Assembly (NCBI RefSeq): GCF_000614205.1
Contig: NZ_BAKN01000020.1
Span: 1-49,486, forward strand
Origin: Hoylesella saccharolytica JCM 17484
GTDB taxonomy: Bacteria; Bacteroidota; Bacteroidia; Bacteroidales; Bacteroidaceae
DNA: 49,486 nucleotides
Direction of reading: 5' to 3'
The position numbers were made by a program, and so were the translations under genes. Positions 47,407 to 49,486 of the stretch are shown piece by piece. Position 1 is the first letter of the stretch; each line of letters starts with the position of its first letter. Below the pieces are notes generated by a model that was given only the letters and a program-made list of their open reading frames with translations, did no database searches and had not been told where the DNA came from.

Positions 47407-47856
47407 CTATTTAGCCTTTTTCATCTCTCGCATCACTTTATTATAATAACGTTGCGTTCGTTTGGCGCTGCACGTAAGTCCGCCGTTCCAAGAACGGATG
47501 GCTTGTTCAATGTTATTTGCCGGATTGTGAAATGACTGTATCAGCAGAAACATCTCTTTCGACTTCTTCACGCTGTACCTGTCGGCTAATGTAAATTTTT
47601 TTCTACGATTCCTTTTTTTAAGTATCCTGTTGCACTCGGAAACTAATATCGGTGTTATCTGCATTGCACCCACCGATCTTCCGCTCTTTGCAAACCTGTT
47701 ACCCCCACTTTCTACCATGATGATAGCTTCGATTACAGGGTTCCAGTCAATCTTTTCTAAGTTCTTTCTATTCTTTTCTCGCGCCGCATTTGCCATGTTA
47801 GGCAATAAACATAAAATTGTAAATGATAACACTACAACCTTTTTTATTCTCTTCAT
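47407..47856 (-). CDS. SLT lysozyme-like (lytic transglycosylase) secreted protein
   Basis: 149 residues from ATG 47856; an in-frame start at 47883 adds nine residues before the signal. Signal peptide MKRIKKVVVLSFTILCLLPNMANA. Lysozyme-like fold: IEAIIMVESGGN with catalytic Glu49, then VGAMQITP and HNPANNIEQAIRSWNGG. This is the GH23-type pattern of lytic transglycosylases that cleave the glycan strand of peptidoglycan; the short form is common in Bacteroidota. Confidence 0.85.
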   Translation of the reverse strand: MKRIKKVVVLSFTILCLLPNMANAAREKNRKNLEKIDWNPVIEAIIMVESGGNRFAKSGRSVGAMQITPILVSECNRILKKRNRRKKFTLADRYSVKKSKEMFLLIQSFHNPANNIEQAIRSWNGGLTCSAKRTQRYYNKVMREMKKAK

Positions 47857-48029
47857 AACAACATATTTATGGAACCTGAGCAATAGTGAAACATAAACAA
47901 AGATATGATTCTGCCCGCGACTATAGTTTTATGAGAAAAAGTTAAACCAATAGTCTCAGCTCCGTTAGATACTTGAGAGTAAATTATTTCAAAACTAAAG
48001 AAATAAAATAACCTCGTTCTTATCGCCTG

Positions 48030-48037
48030 CAAAGTTA
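48030..48037 (-). promoter_or_regulatory. Promoter -7 box of the SLT gene
   Basis: TAACTTTG on the minus strand, with TTG at 48058-48060 and a 20-base spacer. The leader is about 165 bases. The rest of the 47857-48373 gap shows nothing. Confidence 0.55.
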
Positions 48038-48373
48038 CGAAAATAAAAGTCAACAACCAAGTTTTTCACAACAAAACTACTCTTGTTGAGTGTACTACAT
48101 CAGTGCACTAAGGAATATAAATAGCCTTCCTCGGTACATTCCCACTACTAATAACAGTTGGCAAAGAATCCTCAAAACTAAATTCTTTTTTAAACCAAAT
48201 ATAAAAATACGTAAATACTTGATATCCTACTAATTCGTACATAAAATTACACTGATACATATAATTGTAGAATTGCAAAATATATGCATTATAAAATTGT
48301 ACGCATCTACCTATAAAAACTATTCACACGGGTTATAAGAGAATTAAGTTACACTAGACTTAGTTGCTTTTCT

Positions 48374-49486
48374 TCAACGCATAAATTGATTAATCACATT
48401 ATGCGATTTCCCTCTTAATATTTCATCATAAAGTTGCGTTATAACACTAAAATATAATTTTCTAGCCACATCGCGATTTTCTCCTATTGATTCGCTCGTT
48501 CCACGATAATTGCCAGACATATTTTTACAGATTATAGAATTATCCCTCGAACGGATCTCAAGCCAAGCATGATCTCTTCCAGCTGTACTCATATGATACT
48601 CCAGCACAAAATGAGCTTGATCACGTGTTGTTACCAACTTCCAAAATTCATCAATTGAGACTTGCTTCATCAACTCCTGAGCGCCAGAAAGTTCAGCCGG
48701 AGTTAGTCCCTCCATATTTATAAATACAGAATTTCCCTTTGCTAACAAATTTCCATGGAAATTAGATAAGTCTAAACGCACCGGTACATTCTCCTTGTTG
48801 ATGACTTCAACATTTGATCAAAACTTCCACTAAAATCAAAAAGCTTCAAATTCTTTAATCCACTAAGGAAGTCCATTACAGATGCATATGCACACGCGTA
48901 TTGATTTTCTTCAAACTCAATTGCCGCTTTATAATCATAAAGTTTTTCCTTAACAGATCGTTTCCTTATATCATGAGTATCTGCAAAATTTCTATATTCC
49001 TTTTGCAAACTATTCAATCTCTGTTGATATATAATGTTCGTAGGCCCATTATCCTTGGCTTCACCAGAGATACGCATATTATCTGTCCAAAAGTCATTCA
49101 GAGTATAACGGTATTTATTGTTAAGAAACTCAACCATACATTTAAAAGTAACTCGGCTAGCATCACGTATTCCGGATACCACAGGACTACCAAAAAAATC
49201 AACCGCCCAATATGATTTATTAACTGGATAAATAATCTTAGCAACAATCTTCTTACTATTATCCACCTCAATGTTTACATTTATATTGTGCGCTGCCTTC
49301 TGATCCATAATATAATCTTTAACTGTTTGACGAATCTTCTCAGCTTCCGCCTTAATATCAACAATGTCGGTATAAATAATTTCTCTATCAGAATTTTCTT
49401 GAAATAAAAGACGGCTACTTACACTATCAACATTAAATACTGTCGTGCGCACGTGGTTGTTAATAACATCCGAGAGTCGGACGGCG
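48374..49486 (-). CDS. Unknown protein, frameshifted, partial at right edge
   Basis: The frame is open to the right edge, so the start lies outside the window. One A is missing (minus strand) at 48813-48815; restored, SFDQNVEVINKENVPVRLDL joins both parts into one protein of at least 370 residues. No family recognised. The N-terminal half has beta-type repeats of alternating hydrophobic residues (NINVNIEVDNSKKIVAKIIYP), the middle holds long charged helices (QQRLNSLQKEYRNFADTHD), the C-terminal part AHFVLEYHMSTAGRDHAW looks like a beta-sheet domain. Confidence 0.6.

Noticed and set aside
1..49486. Programmed frameshifting or recoding as a common explanation for the breaks
   Set aside because: No shared slippery site or downstream structure; sites differ, and almost all need one extra base rather than a ribosomal slip.
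1..49486. CRISPR array, rRNA genes or complete insertion sequence
   Set aside because: No regularly spaced identical repeats with unique spacers, no rRNA-like stretch and no transposase were seen.

Overview
The window looks like chromosome from a member of the Bacteroidota, most likely Prevotellaceae. Supporting this are a SusC/SusD pair, many Bacteroidota-type promoters (a TAnnTTTG -7 box, often with a TTG about 19 bases upstream), an HU-like protein of the Bacteroidota kind, LemA next to an M48 protease, a DNA-binding Fic and MobP-type mobilisation module, and TonB-C/OmpA/GH20 genes typical of Prevotella. Species cannot be fixed from sequence reading alone.

Layout. 1-7.5 kb: a minus-strand carbohydrate-uptake operon (SusC, SusD, a GH43-fold lipoprotein, an FG-GAP repeat protein that runs off the left edge). 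7.5-8.5 kb: a gene-free stretch with the operon promoter and two kinds of dispersed repeat. 8.5-16.9 kb: plus-strand housekeeping genes (membrane MutS-like ATPase, a possible small RNA, a small HTH-like protein, lemA, M48 protease, initiator tRNA on the minus strand, TetR regulator with lipoprotein, fabG, pseudouridine synthase). 17.2-19.9 kb: an AT-rich restriction-modification unit in which two methyltransferase domains of different classes are fused in one protein. 20-26 kb: nhaD antiporter, CPBP protease, dnaK, a membrane protein and an HU-like protein. 26.2-34.8 kb: an AT-rich remnant of a mobilisable element (truncated VapE and primase genes, an oriT-like nested inverted repeat, broken mobC, intact relaxase) that carries an XRE/BRO-N-Fic pair and an unrecognised two-gene nuclease operon. 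35-49.5 kb: CotH-family surface protein, a TonB-C protein, pcrA, mtgA, an OmpA-like lipoprotein, nitroreductase, a GH20 hexosaminidase with a 66-base tandem repeat in its leader, an SLT lysozyme-like protein and an unknown gene running off the right edge.

Two themes cut across the window. First, at least thirteen genes are interrupted by a single-base indel, almost always the loss of one base in a short homopolymer, and one of them is dnaK; this points to a sequencing or consensus problem rather than thirteen real mutations. I therefore annotate these as single genes with a frameshift. Second, the gaps contain recurring repeat families (a roughly 100-270 base element seen three times, and a GTGAAAGG-rich inverted-arm element seen four times).

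The most promising candidate for something undescribed is the two-gene operon at 31342-34647: a large protein that appears to join an Mrr-like PD-(D/E)XK nuclease domain to a PIN-like nuclease domain, followed by a protein with a cold-shock/OB-like N-terminus. It sits in the cargo part of the mobile element, beside the Fic module.
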